A stretch of DNA of 64,000 bases, taken from Luteimicrobium album (GTDB taxonomy: Bacteria > Actinomycetota > Actinomycetes > Actinomycetales > Cellulomonadaceae). Positions 8,626 through 19,298 of this stretch are shown here, piece after piece (positions within the stretch are counted from its first letter, which is position 1; each line of letters opens with the position of its first letter). A program made the translations under genes and the position numbers. The stretch is from contig NZ_BSUK01000001.1 in the NCBI RefSeq assembly GCF_030161555.1, positions 2,542,001 to 2,606,000 on the forward strand, in the 5' to 3' direction. The notes below the pieces were generated by a model. It saw nothing but the letters and a program-made list of their open reading frames with translations. It was not told where the DNA came from and made no database searches.

Positions 8626-8716
8626 CGCGGGCGACGGTGGACGATCGCATGCTCGCCGCACCCACCCGCGAACCCGACCACGTCACCGTCGGTGCACCCA
8701 GCGTCACCGTCGGTGT

Positions 8717-8742
8717 GCACCGGTCAGCTCGCCGACCGGTGC
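8717..8742 (-). terminator. Hairpin overlapping the GH15 stop codon
   Basis: GCACCGGTC (8717-8725) and GACCGGTGC (8734-8742) pair around an eight-base loop, and the GH15 stop codon lies inside the stem. It is a possible terminator for the minus-strand gene. Confidence 0.45.
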
Positions 8743-10779
8743 GCCGCGGCGAACCCGACGGGCGAGGTCGCCGACTCCTCGACGCGCACCACGTGCATGA
8801 CGGCGTTGATGAGCGCCAGGTGCGTGAACGCCTGCGGGAAGTTCCCGAGGTGCCGGCCGTTGCGGGTGTCGATCTCCTCCGCGTACAGGCCGAGGGGCTC
8901 GCGAACGACAGCAGCCGCTCGCACAGGGTCCGCGCGCGGTCGACCTCCCCGATCTCGACGAGCGCCGACACGAGCCAGAACGAGCAGATCGTGAAGGTGC
9001 CTTCTTCGCCGGACAGCCCGTCGTCGGTCTCGTCGGTGCGGTACCGCAGGACGAGCCCTTCCTCGGTGAGCTCGTCTGCGATGGCGAGGACGGTGTTGCG
9101 GACGCGTTCGTCGTCGGGCGGGAGGAACCGCAGCAACGGCATGAGGAGCAGGGACGCGTCGAGCGCCGTCGTGCCGTAGTGCTGGGTGAACACGCCGCGG
9201 TCGTCGACGCCGTGCGCGCAGATGTCGGCGTGGATCTCGTCGGCGATCTTGGACCACTGGGACGCGAAGTCGTGCTCGTCGTACAGCTCGGCGAGCCGGG
9301 CGCCGCGGTCGAGGGCGACCCAGCAGAACAGCTTGGAGGACGTGAAGTGCTGGGGTTCGCCGCGCACCTCCCAGATGCCGCGGTCCTTTTCGTGCCAGTG
9401 CTTCGCGGCTTCTTCGACCTGCTGCTTGAGGACGGGCCACAGCGACTCGGGGAGCTGTTCGCGGGACTTGGCGTGCAGGTAGACGGAGTCGAGGACGGCA
9501 CCCCACACGTCGTGCTGGGTCTGCATGTACGCGTCGTTCCCGACGCGCACGGGCCGGGCGCCTTCGTAGCCGTGCAGGTGGTCGAGCTCGTGCTCGTCGA
9601 GCCGGTGCTCGCCTCCGACGCCGTACATGACCTGCAGGGGCTGGTCGTCGGCGCACACGTCGTGCACGAAGGCGAAGAAGTCGTTGGCCTCCCGGTCGAA
9701 CCCGAGGGTGTACAGGCCCCAGAGCGCGAACGTGGAGTCGCGGATCCACGCGTACCGGTAGTCCCAGTTCCGTTCGCCGCCTGGGGTCTCGGGCAGCGAC
9801 GTCGTCGCTGCGGCCAGGAGGGCGCCGGTCGGGGCGTACGTGAGGCCCTTGAGCGTGAGCGCGGACTGCTGCAGGTAGGAGCGCCACGGGTGGTCGGGGA
9901 ACACGCCCTGGGTGAGCCACTCGCGCCAGTACCGCTCGGTGCGCTGCATGGCGCGCAGCGCCTCCTCCCAGTCCGACGGCGCGGGCAGCGGAGACCACGA
10001 CATCGCGACGTAGGCGTGCTCGCCCGCGCGCAGGCGGGTGCGCGCCTGGACGCGGCGGTCCTCGACGCCGAGGCGCAGGCTGCTCGTGATCCGCAGGTCG
10101 GGGTTCGGGCCGTCGCCGCGTCGTGCGACGAGGCGGTTGTACCCGTCGCCCTCGTACTCCCACTGGCAGGCGCGGCGGCCGTAGTCCGGCATGGGCTCGC
10201 ACACGACGTCGAGCTCGACGGTGCCGTTCACGCAGATCACGGTCCGCAGCAGGATGTGCTCGGCGTCGTGGTCGGTGGGGGTGCGGCGGTGCGTCTGCGA
10301 GCGTTCCTCGACGTTGTGCCACGGCCCCATGACCATGGCGTCGCGCACGACGAGCCAGCCCGTCGTCGTCTGCCACGTCGTCTCGAGGACGAGCGTGCCG
10401 GGCAGGTAGCGACGCGCGACCGGGACGGCGACGCCGTACGGGCCGACGCGAAACGAGCCCGTGCCCCGGTCGAGGATCGCGGAGAAGACGCTCGGCGAGT
10501 CGGGGCGGGGCACGCACATCCATTCGACGGCGCCGCTCGGGGCCACGAGGGCGTTCGACTCGCAGTCCGACAGGAACGCGTAGTCCGCGATGGACGGGAA
10601 CGGGCTGCGGCCGTCGCGCACCGGCCGGTACGTCTCGTCGCTCGCCTCGAGGTGCAGCCCGTGGGCCGGGACGTTGGCCGGCGGTCGGTCTTCGTCGGGA
10701 ACGCTCGGGGCCGAGGTGGGCTCGAGCGTGTGCAGGGGTGCGCGGGGGTGGCCTCGGGGGCGTCGGACGTCGTGCTCAT
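8724..10779 (-). CDS. Glycoside hydrolase family 15 (glucoamylase/trehalase-like) protein (two apparent frameshifts)
   Basis: About 685 residues when joined. The N-terminal beta-sandwich (IADYAFLSDCESNALVAPSG) is followed by the alpha/alpha-barrel with GGERNWDYRYAWIRDSTFALW, split here as GGERNWDYRYAW and IRDSTFALW, the best-known GH15 signature; then WEVRG, LFCWVALDRGARLAELY, and the closing LGLYAEEIDTRNGRHLGNFPQAFTHLALINA, of which AEEID and LGNFPQAFTH are diagnostic. Members hydrolyse alpha-1,4 or alpha,alpha-1,1 glucosidic bonds, and actinobacterial cytosolic copies are often trehalases. One missing base at G4 10735-10738 separates the MSTTSDAPEATPAHP start from the body, and another at G4 8894-8897 separates the last 60 residues. 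No signal peptide is seen. The gene is divergent from cbs. Confidence 0.82.
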
Positions 10780-10845
10780 GACGCCAGCCTGCGCCTTCGC
10801 GCCCGCCCGACGCCAGTTCCACGGTCCGCGTTCACCTCATCGTGA

Positions 10846-12329
<1,484 letters not shown>

Positions 12330-13026
12330 CGACGGCCGCGGCGAGCAGCCAGGCGGCGATCCCGGCGAGGGCGCCGTGCGTGACCCGTTCCGTCTCGCCG
12401 GCGAAGAACTGCGGCAGGAACAGGACGAGCGCGGCCGCGAGAGGCACCGCGGCCCAGCGGACCGCGCCGTCCCGCGCCTGCCACCACGCGACGGCGAGCA
12501 GGACGCCCGACGCCGCCAGCAGCAGGAGGCCGGACCCGAACATCGTGGCGGCGACCGGCTGGAGACGGATGTCGTCGATCGAGTCGAGGAACGTCGGGTC
12601 CCAGGTGGTCACCGCGCGCCCGGCGAGCTCGTGGATCGCGAAGATCTCGGCACCGAAGTAGGGCAGGACGAGCGCGGCGCCCGCGCCGCCCGTCAGCACG
12701 GCGGCCCGCGCAGACCGGCCTGCGCGGCCGGCCGGCAGGAGGCGGGCGACCTGCGCCGCGGCGAACGGCCAGAGGGCGATGGCGGCCGCGCCGCACAGGT
12801 GCGCCACGATCCATCGGTCCGACGCCATCGCTCGAGCCAGGGCGGGTGTGGCGACGGACTCGTCGGGCCACGGACGCAGGGCGGGGAACAGGAGGACGAG
12901 CGCGCCCAGCGCGGCGAGCGCGGCGACTGCGGGCCGTTGGCTCGCGCTCGCCGGAGGGGCCGGGTCCGTCGGCCCGGACGGCTGCGCGGCGGGGCCGCTG
13001 AGAGTGGCGGAGATGCTGTGGCGAGT

Positions 13027-13068
13027 GGTCATAGCCAAAAAGCTAATAGACATAACCAGCGTTGGCAA
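13027..13068 (-). promoter_or_regulatory. Leaderless promoter with inverted-repeat operator (copy 2)
   Basis: TTGCCA, a 17-base spacer, TAGCTT, and an ATG seven bases later. The inverted repeat TAGC-N6-GCTA overlaps the -10. It aligns without gaps to 8291-8332 with 30 of 42 bases identical, including CTGG, TAGCTTT and TGGCTATGA. Confidence 0.6.
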
Positions 13069-13113
13069 GAGGTGCGCCGCCCCGACGTCGCTCCCCGTCG
13101 ATAACCTGGTGCC

Positions 13114-14382
13114 ATGACCCCCGAGACGAGCCCCGGCGCCCACGACGACTGGTCCGGCTCCGGCTTCGCGACCCGCGCGATCCACGCGGGCCAGGACCCG
13201 GACCCCACGACGGGCGCGGTCGTCCCGCCGATCTACGCGACCTCGACGTTCAAGCAGGACGGCGTCGGCGGGCTGCGCGGCGGGTACGAGTACTCGCGCT
13301 CCGCGAACCCGACCCGCACCGCGCTCGAGACGGCGCTCGCGGCCGCCGAGGGCGGCACGGCCGGCTTCGCGTTCGCGTCCGGCCTCGCGGCGGAGGACAC
13401 GCTCCTGCGCGCCGCGCTCCGCCCGGGCGACCACGTCGTCATCCCCGACGACGCCTACGGCGGCACCTACCGCCTCGTCGCGCGGGTGTTCGGAGCGTGG
13501 GGCGTCGAGCACACGGCGGCGGACCTCGCCGACGTCGAGGCCGTGCGCGCGGCGGTCCAGCCCGGCCGCACGCGTGCGATCTGGGTCGAGACGCCGACCA
13601 ACCCGCTGCTCGGGATCAGCGACATCGCCGCCCTCGCGGAGGTCGCGCACGACGCCGACGCGCTCCTCGTCGTCGACAACACGTTCGCCACGCCCTACCT
13701 CCAGACGCCGCTCGCGCTGGGTGCGGACGTCGTCGTGCACTCGACGACGAAGTACGTCGGCGGGCACAGCGACGTCGTCGGGGGAGCGCTCGTCGTCGGG
13801 GGAGCGCTCGTCGTCGGGCCGCGCGTCGGGCACGGGGGCACCGCCGGAGCGCCCGTCGCGCTCCCGGGCGGCCGGCCCGCGCCCGACGGCGGCACCTCCC
13901 TCGCGGACGCGATCCGGTTCCACCAGAACGCGTCGGGCGCGGTGGCCGGCCCGTTCGACGCCTGGCTGACGCTGCGGGGGCTCAAGACGCTCGCCGTCCG
14001 GATGGACCGGCACGGCGCGAACGCCGCGGCCGTCGCGGCGTTCCTCGACGAGCACCCGCGCGTGACCCAGGTCCTCTACCCGGGCCTCGCCTCGCACCCG
14101 GGCCACGAGCTCGCGGCCCGGCAGATGCGCGGCTTCGGCGGCATGGTGTCGTTCCGGGTCGGCTCGGAGGAGGCCGCGCTCGACGTCGTCGGGCGGACCC
14201 GCGTGTTCACGCTCGCCGAGTCGCTGGGCGGGGTCGAGTCGCTCATCGAGCACCCGGGCCGCATGACCCACGCGTCGGTGGCGGGGTCGGCGCTCGAGGT
14301 CCCCGACGACCTCGTGCGCGTGTCCGTGGGCATCGAGGACGCTGCGGACCTGCTCGCCGACCTCGACCAGGCCCTCGCGTGA
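13114..14382 (+). CDS. metB: Cystathionine gamma-synthase/gamma-lyase
   Basis: 422-residue PLP enzyme of the Cys/Met metabolism family. FATRAIHAGQDPDPTTGAVV, here cut as FATRAIHAGQ and DPTTGAVVPPIYATSTF, opens the fold. EYSRSANPTR binds the PLP phosphate of the partner subunit, VDNTFATPYLQ precedes it, and the PLP lysine is K213 in HSTTKYVGGHSD. It makes cystathionine from activated homoserine or cleaves it to cysteine; the two are not separable by sequence alone, though a neighbouring cbs favours use in transsulfuration. Odd feature: right after HSDVV there is an 18-base unit in tandem (13774-13818) and a glycine/proline-rich insert of about 25 residues before SLADAIRFHQN that the family normally lacks. 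Confidence 0.9.
   Translation: MTPETSPGAHDDWSGSGFATRAIHAGQDPDPTTGAVVPPIYATSTFKQDGVGGLRGGYEYSRSANPTRTALETALAAAEGGTAGFAFASGLAAEDTLLRAALRPGDHVVIPDDAYGGTYRLVARVFGAWGVEHTAADLADVEAVRAAVQPGRTRAIWVETPTNPLLGISDIAALAEVAHDADALLVVDNTFATPYLQTPLALGADVVVHSTTKYVGGHSDVVGGALVVGGALVVGPRVGHGGTAGAPVALPGGRPAPDGGTSLADAIRFHQNASGAVAGPFDAWLTLRGLKTLAVRMDRHGANAAAVAAFLDEHPRVTQVLYPGLASHPGHELAARQMRGFGGMVSFRVGSEEAALDVVGRTRVFTLAESLGGVESLIEHPGRMTHASVAGSALEVPDDLVRVSVGIEDAADLLADLDQALA
13774..13818 (+). repeat. In-frame 18-bp tandem repeat inside metB
   Basis: The unit GTCGTCGGGGGAGCGCTC occurs twice (13774-13791, 13792-13809) and a third half follows. It encodes VVGGAL twice, just after the PLP-lysine loop. In-frame copy-number change here would lengthen or shorten a surface loop by six residues. 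Confidence 0.85.
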
Positions 14383-14723
14383 CCGAGGTCGCTGGCGGCG
14401 GCCTGCCGAAGGTCCGCGTCGAGTACTGCACGCAGTGCCGGTGGATGCTGCGGGCGTCATGGGTTGCGCAGGAGCTGCTCACGACGTTCGGCACCCGGCT
14501 CGGCGAGGTCGCGCTCGTCCCCGGCACGGGCGGGGTCTTCCGGGTCACGGTGCGGCCCGACGACGGCGCCGCCGAGCGGGTGATCTGGGACCGGGCCGTG
14601 GAGGACGTGTTCCCCGAGCTGCCTCAGCTCAAGGCGAGGCTCCGCGACGTCGTGGCCCCCGACCTCGCGCTGGGTCACACCGACCGCGCGGCGAGGCGAG
14701 CGGAGGGCGCGCCGGACGCCTGA
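14379..14723 (+). CDS. SelT/SelW/SelH-family (Rdx) thioredoxin-fold protein
   Basis: 114 residues. The N-terminal redox motif YCTQCRW has C17-TQ-C20, the CxxC (Cys for Sec) form of selenoprotein W homologues. WVAQELLTTFG, GTGGVFRV and VIWDRAVEDVFPELPQLKARLRD match the family core, including the conserved F-P-E-LKxxxRD end. Relatives are presumed small oxidoreductases; no substrate is known. The GTG overlaps the metB stop (GTGA), so it is co-translated with a sulfur-amino-acid enzyme, which suggests but does not prove a redox role there. Confidence 0.85.
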   Translation: MTEVAGGGLPKVRVEYCTQCRWMLRASWVAQELLTTFGTRLGEVALVPGTGGVFRVTVRPDDGAAERVIWDRAVEDVFPELPQLKARLRDVVAPDLALGHTDRAARRAEGAPDA

Positions 14724-14752
14724 CCGGGGTGACGTCGTCGGGCGGGGAGGGC

Positions 14753-15106
14753 CTAGCTCTCGCCGCGCTGACGTGCGGCGATCCGCTCCTCCTCCTCGAG
14801 GACCTGGCGGTGCGTCTCGCGCTCGGCGACGAGCCAGGCGGGCGGGTCGTCGCGGAGCTCGTCGATGTCGGCGGTCGTGAGCGGCTCGGTGATGCCGCCG
14901 CGCGCGAGCCCCGCGATCGAGATCCCGAGCCGGCCCGCGACCACCGGGCGCGGGTGCGGGCCCTCGCGGCGCAGCGTCTCGAGCCACGCGGGCGGGTTCT
15001 TCTCGAGCTCGGCGAGCTCGTCGCGGGTGACGGCACCCTGCTGGAACTCCTCGGGCGTCGCCGGCAGGTAGATGCCGAGCTTCTTGGCCGCGGTCGCGGG
15101 CTTCAT
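14753..15106 (-). CDS. DUF5997-family protein
   Basis: 117 residues, small, charged and with no membrane segment. KPATAAKKLGIYLPATPEEFQ at the start and two copies of a DELxxxxxxPPAWLxxLRRxGPHPR-like segment (residues about 30-50 and 83-105) define the actinobacterial DUF5997 family. The repeated NPPAWL/DPPAWL suggests an internal duplication. Function is unknown. It is transcribed divergently from a LysR-effector-domain protein with only 86 bases between the starts, an arrangement I recall as common in this group. Confidence 0.85.
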   Translation of the reverse strand: MKPATAAKKLGIYLPATPEEFQQGAVTRDELAELEKNPPAWLETLRREGPHPRPVVAGRLGISIAGLARGGITEPLTTADIDELRDDPPAWLVAERETHRQVLEEEERIAARQRGES

Positions 15107-15192
15107 GCGGTGGGACGACGGGCGCGCGGCGGGGAGCTCATGCCGCCCAGCGTACCGAGCCGGTGCACGCCGGGCGCCGATAGCCTGGTCGG

Positions 15193-16020
15193 GTGGACGA
15201 GACGGACGACGTGACGCAGGGACCGGACGACGGCCCCACGCCCGACGGCGCGGACGCGCCCCCGGCGTTCCGGCTCGGGTACGTCCCCGGCGCGACCCCG
15301 GGCAAGTGGGCCCGGACGTGGGCGCAGCGGCGCCCCGACCTCCCTCTCGACCTCGTGCCCGTCCCGGTGGGCGACGCCGCCGACTTCCTGCGGGGCGGGG
15401 CCGTCGACGCGGCGCTCGTGCGCCTGCCCGCCGACCGTGACGACCTGCACGTGATCCCGCTGTACGAGGAGGTGGCGGTCGTCGTCGTGCCGAAGGACCA
15501 CCTCCTCGCGGCGCTCGAGGAGTCCGAGCACGTGCCGCTCGCCGAGCTCGACGACGAGGTGCTGCTCCAGCCCGCCGACGACGTTCTCGCCTGGCCCGGG
15601 CCCGTCCCCGGCCGCCGCCCGGTCGAACAGCCCACCACGACGGGGCTCGCCGTCGAGCTCGTCGCCGCGGGGGTCGGGGTGCTCGTCGTGCCCCAGTCGC
15701 TGGCCCGGCTGCACCACCGCAAGGACCTCACGTACCGCCTGCTCGACGACGCACCCTCTGCGCCCGTCGCCCTCGCCTGGCCCGTGGACGCCACGACCGA
15801 CGACGTCGACGACTTCGTGGGGATCGTCCGCGGCCGGACGGCCAACTCGTCACGCGGGCGGCGGGTGGAGGACGCGGAGCCGGCGTCGAAGGGCCGGGCG
15901 GCGTCGTCGTCGGCGAAGCGCCCGAAGGACGGCGGGGGCCACGGCCGCGGCGCCGCGAAGGGCCGCAGCGGCAAGCCGGGTGCGCGGCGCACCGGAGGGT
16001 CGCGGCGCCGGCCGCGCTGA
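15193..16020 (+). CDS. LysR-type effector-binding domain protein lacking a DNA-binding domain
   Basis: 275 residues. From about residue 25 the sequence is a periplasmic-binding-protein-like LysR effector domain (FRLGYVPGATPGKWARTWAQ, DAALVRLPADRDDLHVIPLYEE, VVVVPKDHLLAAL, AAGVGVLVVPQSLARLHHRKD). There is no room for a winged helix-turn-helix before it. The last 60 residues are a low-complexity basic tail rich in R, K, G and S that could bind nucleic acid nonspecifically. The GTG at 15193 follows GGTCGG with a weak ribosome site. A separate DNA-binding partner is not obvious; the divergent DUF5997 protein is the natural suspect (inference). Confidence 0.8.
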   Translation: MDETDDVTQGPDDGPTPDGADAPPAFRLGYVPGATPGKWARTWAQRRPDLPLDLVPVPVGDAADFLRGGAVDAALVRLPADRDDLHVIPLYEEVAVVVVPKDHLLAALEESEHVPLAELDDEVLLQPADDVLAWPGPVPGRRPVEQPTTTGLAVELVAAGVGVLVVPQSLARLHHRKDLTYRLLDDAPSAPVALAWPVDATTDDVDDFVGIVRGRTANSSRGRRVEDAEPASKGRAASSSAKRPKDGGGHGRGAAKGRSGKPGARRTGGSRRRPR

Positions 16021-16075
16021 GCGACGCGCCGCCGCGGACCGTGCCCCGGCGGCGGAAGCGGGAGAGGGTGAGGAC

Positions 16076-16849
16076 ATGGGACGTCGCGACGACTACCGCG
16101 CCGACCTGACCGCGCTCCTCGTCGTCGGCGACAGCACCGACGAGGCGGTCGGCGACGCGCTGCGCGCCTACCTCGCCGAGCGGTCCGGGCTGCCGGGCCC
16201 GCGCGCGAACCTCGAGCTGGTCGCGGTGTGCGCCGACGTCCTGCCCGGGTCTCTCCTGCGGGTGCTCGCCGGGTCGGGCGACGAGTACGAGCGCGTGTGC
16301 GGCGTCGTTGGGCTGGGGCGGCTCCTGCTCGAGGCGGACGACGACGGCCCCGCGGCCCGGGCGCTCGTCGACCGGCTCCGGTCGGCGGCGGCGTCGGACG
16401 GCTGGCGCGAGCGGGAGGCGGTCGCGATGGCGCTGCAGCGACTCGGCGACGCGGACCCCGCGCGGCTGCGCCGAGTCGTGGGTGCGTGGGCCGAGGGGCC
16501 GGACCCGCTGGTCGCGCGGGCCGCCGTCGCCGGGGTCTGCGAGCCTCGGCTGCTGCGCGACCCGGACACGGCGGAGGCCGCGATCGGCGCGTGCCGGTCG
16601 GCGACGGCGCTGCTCGCCGCGGTCCCCGTCGACCGGCGCCGGGAGCCCGCGGTGCGGACCCTGCGGCAGGCGCTCGGGTACTGCTGGAGCGTCGTCGTCG
16701 CCGGGGCGCCCGAGGCGGGGCTGCCCGCGTTCGAGGACGTCGGGACCCTCGCGGCCGACGACCGCGACCTCGACTGGGTCGTCCGCTCCAACCTCCGCAA
16801 GGCCCGCCTGCAGCGCGCCCTGGTCGCCGCGGGCCGCGCCATCGAGTGA
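16076..16849 (+). CDS. HEAT-repeat-like alpha-helical protein
   Basis: 257 residues, almost wholly helical, with successive segments such as ALRAYLAERSGLPG, LLRVLAGSGDEYERVCGVVGLGRLLL, REREAVAMALQRLGDADPARL and PLVARAAVAGVCEPRLL that look like HEAT/alpha-solenoid repeats (as in DNA alkylation-repair-like and scaffold proteins). GAGAGGGTGAGG upstream of the ATG gives a good ribosome site. No catalytic motif, signal peptide or membrane segment is seen, so a binding or scaffold role is likely but unproven. It may be read with the LysR-domain gene 55 bases upstream. Confidence 0.7.
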   Translation: MGRRDDYRADLTALLVVGDSTDEAVGDALRAYLAERSGLPGPRANLELVAVCADVLPGSLLRVLAGSGDEYERVCGVVGLGRLLLEADDDGPAARALVDRLRSAAASDGWREREAVAMALQRLGDADPARLRRVVGAWAEGPDPLVARAAVAGVCEPRLLRDPDTAEAAIGACRSATALLAAVPVDRRREPAVRTLRQALGYCWSVVVAGAPEAGLPAFEDVGTLAADDRDLDWVVRSNLRKARLQRALVAAGRAIE

Positions 16850-16966
16850 CGTTCCCGTCTCCGTCGGCGGACACGGCGTCGCCCTCGGTGGCGGGGAATC
16901 GCGCCCGTGGTACGGTCCGCGCGGCGGCGGGCTACGCCGTCGGACCGGAGTCCTTGGAGGTGGCGC

Positions 16967-18682
16967 GTGCGAAGCCGTGTCCAGGCCTGGGCGCGCGCGT
17001 ATCCGTCGCGGCTCGGGACGGCAGCGTCCCTCGTGGCGCTCGTGTTCGCGTGCGCCTCCCTGACGCCGAGCCTCATCCCGCGGGGCTGGGCGGTCCAGGG
17101 CGCGCTCACGGGTCTCGTCGCGGTCTCCGGGTACGGGATCGGTGCGGTCCTGGGCTGGCTCGTGCGGTCGTTCGACCTGCGCGACCGGCTCGCCCCCGCG
17201 CGTCGGCCCGTGCGGCGCGTGGTCGCGGTCGTGGCACCGGTCGCGCTCGTCGTGTCCGTTGTCGCGGGCGCACGCTGGGACCAGGACGTCCGGGCGGCCC
17301 TGGGGATGCCGTCGGTGTCGGCGTGGGGCTCCTGGGCGTACGTGCTGGTGCCGTTCGTGGCGGTCGCCGTCGCCGTGCCCGTGCTCGCGTTCGCCCGCTG
17401 GCTGCGGAACGTGACCCGCCGGCTCGCCCGGCTCGTGGGCCGGGTGGTGCCCGCGTCGATCGCCCGTGCGGTGTCGGTCGTGGTGGTGGGCGCCCTGGCG
17501 TGGGGCGTGTTCTCGGGCGTGATCTGGGACGGCGTCCTGAACGCGCTCAACGCGTCGTTCGCCGCGGTCAACGCCTCCTACGACCCCGGCGTCGAGCGCC
17601 CGGCGGCGGCCGAGCGGTCCGGCTCGCCCGACTCCCTGGAGTCCTGGGACCACCTGGGGCGCGAGGGCCGCCGGTTCGTCACGGGCGGCCCGACGACGGC
17701 GCAGCTCGCGGACTTCGAGTCCGCCCTCCCGTCGGGCACGGACGTGGGCGCGAGCGAGGTCAAGGAGCCCATCCGCGTCTACGCCGGCAAGGAGGACGAC
17801 GTCGAGGACAGCGCGGCACGGGTCGTCGCCGAGCTCGACCGGACGCACGCCTGGGACCGGAAGTACCTGCTCGTCGTCACCACGACCGGCTCCGGCTGGG
17901 TCGACTGGAGCATGGCCGACACGTTCGAGCTCCTCCACGGCGGCGACACCGCGATCGCGACCATGCAGTACTCGAACCTCCCGAGCTGGCTCAGCTTCAT
18001 CGGCGACCGCGAGCACCCCGCGCACGCCGGGCTCGCGCTGTTCGACGCGATCTACGCGCGCTGGTCGCAGCTCCCCGCGGACCACCGCCCGAAGCTCGAG
18101 GTCTCGGGCATCTCGCTGGGCTCGTTCGGCATGCAGGCGGCCTTCAGCAGCCCGCACGACGTCGCGAGCCGCACCGACGGCGCGCTGTTCGTCGGGACCC
18201 CGAGCTTCACCCCGATGTGGCGCTCCGTCACGGACGGCAGGGACGCCGGGACGCCGGAGGTCGCTCCCGTGATCGACGCGGGGGCGCAGGTCCGCTTCCT
18301 CACGGGTCCGCCGGGCAGCTCGGGCGACCCGCTCGCGCTGCCCGCGACCTGGCAGGAGCCCCGGGTCGTCTACGCGCAGCACCCGTCCGACGGCGTGACC
18401 TGGTGGTCGCCCGAGACGATCTGGGACCGGCCGGACTGGCTGTCGGAGCCGCGCGGACGAGGTGTCGTCCCCGCGACCCGGTGGTTCCCGGTCGTGACGT
18501 TCGAGCAGCTCACGGTGGACCTGTTCTTCGCCGCCGGCGCCGACGTGCCGATGGGCTCCGGTCACCATTTCGAGCTCGAGTACGCGCAGGGATTCGCGGC
18601 GCTCGGCGCCCCCGACGGGTGGACCGACGCGGACACCGCGTTCCTGCAGAGCGTCGTCGAGCAGCGTGAGCCGCGCTTCTGA
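16967..18682 (+). CDS. Membrane-anchored alpha/beta hydrolase (Abhydrolase_9 family)
   Basis: 571 residues. The N-terminal third holds four hydrophobic segments (about residues 18-35, 45-65, 80-100, 120-145) plus one near 185, so the protein is anchored in the membrane. The C-terminal two thirds are the hydrolase domain with KYLLVVTTTGSGWVDW, the nucleophile elbow GISLGSFGMQ (serine near residue 380), TWWSPETIWDRPDWL and GSGHHFELEYAQGFAAL. This two-part build is the Abhydrolase_9_N/Abhydrolase_9 combination known from actinobacteria; the substrate is unknown, possibly a lipid. The GTG at 16967 was chosen for GGAGG at 16956-16960. It is monocistronic. Confidence 0.85.
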   Translation: MRSRVQAWARAYPSRLGTAASLVALVFACASLTPSLIPRGWAVQGALTGLVAVSGYGIGAVLGWLVRSFDLRDRLAPARRPVRRVVAVVAPVALVVSVVAGARWDQDVRAALGMPSVSAWGSWAYVLVPFVAVAVAVPVLAFARWLRNVTRRLARLVGRVVPASIARAVSVVVVGALAWGVFSGVIWDGVLNALNASFAAVNASYDPGVERPAAAERSGSPDSLESWDHLGREGRRFVTGGPTTAQLADFESALPSGTDVGASEVKEPIRVYAGKEDDVEDSAARVVAELDRTHAWDRKYLLVVTTTGSGWVDWSMADTFELLHGGDTAIATMQYSNLPSWLSFIGDREHPAHAGLALFDAIYARWSQLPADHRPKLEVSGISLGSFGMQAAFSSPHDVASRTDGALFVGTPSFTPMWRSVTDGRDAGTPEVAPVIDAGAQVRFLTGPPGSSGDPLALPATWQEPRVVYAQHPSDGVTWWSPETIWDRPDWLSEPRGRGVVPATRWFPVVTFEQLTVDLFFAAGADVPMGSGHHFELEYAQGFAALGAPDGWTDADTAFLQSVVEQREPRF

Positions 18683-18777
18683 CCTGCGGTTCGGCGGCGT
18701 GCTAGCGTGCGCGCACGACCGGTGCGCAGGCCCGGCGCAGGGCGCCGGCCGCGGCCGGCAGGCAGGGGGACCGCAGA

Positions 18778-19221
18778 ATGTTCGCACTCGACGACCTCGG
18801 TGGCTTCGGCGACTCCGTCGACGGAGGGCAGAATCCGATGCTTCCGTCCGGCTACGACACGATCTTCAGCGTCGTCCTGGTCGTCATCGTGCTGGCCGCC
18901 GTCGTGATCGTGGTGCTCGCGGTGCTCCGTGCGTTGCGCCTCCGGAAGGCCGGGATCAACCCGCTCTCCACCGAGGGTGAGCTCATGGCCCACGTGCTGC
19001 GCGGCGACCTCCCTGCCACGCCCCCGCCGGGCGCCGCGGCAGCGAGCGCGATGACGGTGGCCTTCGGCCAGGCGTCGTCCGCCACCGGCGCCAGTCCCAC
19101 GTCGACGGGTGGTCGCCCGCTCGAGGTGCGCCTCGCCGAGCTCGACGACCTCGCACGGCGTGGTGTCATCAGCGCCGACGAGCACGCGACCGCGCGCCGG
19201 GACCTCCTTTCCCACGGCTGA
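18778..19221 (+). CDS. Single-pass membrane protein with C-terminal SHOCT domain
   Basis: 147 residues. One membrane segment (about residues 27-50, FSVVLVVIVLAAVVIVVLAVL) is followed by a cytosolic linker rich in A, P, S and T, and a C-terminal SHOCT module (LEVRLAELDDLARRGVISADE, cut here at 21, then HATARRDLLS). SHOCT domains are short oligomerisation or tethering modules. AGGGGGA precedes the ATG. It may be co-expressed with the AI-2E exporter gene 77 bases downstream. Confidence 0.8.
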   Translation: MFALDDLGGFGDSVDGGQNPMLPSGYDTIFSVVLVVIVLAAVVIVVLAVLRALRLRKAGINPLSTEGELMAHVLRGDLPATPPPGAAAASAMTVAFGQASSATGASPTSTGGRPLEVRLAELDDLARRGVISADEHATARRDLLSHG

Positions 19222-19298
19222 CCGGGCGCGACGAGCACGGCCGCGACGCGTGTTCCGCCAGCCCGTGCGAGCACGGTGCCGGGCCGTAGGGTGATCCC

